5,610 nucleotides of DNA from Eubacterium sp. CAG:248 (GTDB lineage: Bacteria > Bacillota > Clostridia > Lachnospirales > Lachnospiraceae). Shown here one piece after another: positions 5,444 through 5,610 of this stretch; position 1 is the first letter of the stretch, and the number at the start of each line of letters is the position of its first letter. Below the pieces are notes generated by a model, which was not told where the DNA came from, made no database searches, and saw only the letters and a list, made by a program, of their open reading frames with translations. The stretch covers positions 1 to 5,610 of the forward strand of contig FR886163.1 in the NCBI GenBank assembly GCA_000436475.1, written 5' to 3'. Made by a program: the position numbers and the translations under genes.

Positions 5444-5458
5444 ATTATAAAAATATTC
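5431..5458 (-). promoter_or_regulatory. Candidate sigma-E promoter of spoIIID
   Basis: GAATATT (5458-5452) and CATAAACT (5438-5431) on the minus strand are 13 bp apart and resemble the Bacillus sigma-E consensus (a KMATATT-like -35 and CATACANT -10), with one mismatch in the -10. In B. subtilis spoIIID is transcribed by sigma-E, so site and gene agree. The predicted start falls in the loop of the hairpin, leaving a leader of about 25 nt with the SD site exposed. Not proved without start-site data. Confidence 0.6.
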
Positions 5459-5610
5459 TGTTTTGTTATTTTAGTTATTTTATTACGGTGTAAGTGTGAA
5501 TTGTAGCGAATGATGCAATCCGAAAAAGATACATGCAGTAAAATTCATCTTTAATATTTACAAAATCTACATTTAGCGCTCACATTTTTTGACACTCACA
5601 CTTATTCTTA
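5459..5610. other. Right-edge region with no recognisable gene
   Basis: No open frame with family resemblance is visible on either strand. The only structure I see is a 9-bp inverted repeat, TAAGTGTGA (5491-5499) and TCACACTTA (5596-5604), about 96 bp apart. The gene whose transcripts the 5401-5443 hairpin might end must lie beyond the window. Confidence 0.5.

Overview
The window comes from an AT-rich, spore-forming, Gram-positive bacterium, most likely a Clostridia member of the Lachnospiraceae type (inference). The support is a SAM-I (S-box) riboswitch ahead of metK, a SpoIIID sporulation regulator, an HD-GYP protein with the architecture common in anaerobic Firmicutes, and strong AGGAGG-type Shine-Dalgarno (SD) sites. 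I see four protein genes, no tRNA, rRNA, CRISPR array, transposase or phage gene. Species and family are not provable from this piece alone.

Layout, left to right. (1) metK, S-adenosylmethionine synthetase, minus strand, 37-1218. Upstream of it lie a sigma-A type promoter (1640-1668), a SAM-I aptamer (1463-1579), an intrinsic terminator (1425-1446) and then about 200 nt of further leader holding a 15-bp tandem duplication. (2) A divergent intergenic region, about 1681-1944, with a 14-bp perfect palindrome, two exact 29-bp direct repeats that each contain a hairpin, and a candidate promoter with a 12-bp palindrome in its spacer. (3) A cytosolic HD-GYP phosphodiesterase gene on the plus strand, 1945-3054. 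(4) A 60-bp inverted-repeat element (3068-3127) between the convergent HD-GYP and enolase genes. (5) An enolase gene on the minus strand, 3220-4845. It has all catalytic residues but carries about 78 extra N-terminal residues and an insertion of about 30 residues. (6) An array of five full 33-bp tandem repeats plus a partial sixth (4873-5060) between the eno SD site and a candidate eno promoter. (7) spoIIID, minus strand, probably starting at TTG 5400, with a candidate sigma-E promoter interleaved with a terminator-like hairpin (5401-5458). (8) A left-over 150 bp at the right edge with no recognisable gene.

The genes do not form one pathway. metK makes SAM and is probably shut off by SAM through the riboswitch. 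The HD-GYP protein probably degrades cyclic di-GMP. Enolase is glycolytic. SpoIIID acts in the mother cell during sporulation. I found no clearly new multi-gene system. What deserves a second look is the cis architecture (33-bp repeat array before eno, 29-bp repeats before the HD-GYP gene, hairpin/promoter overlap at spoIIID) and the atypical enolase.
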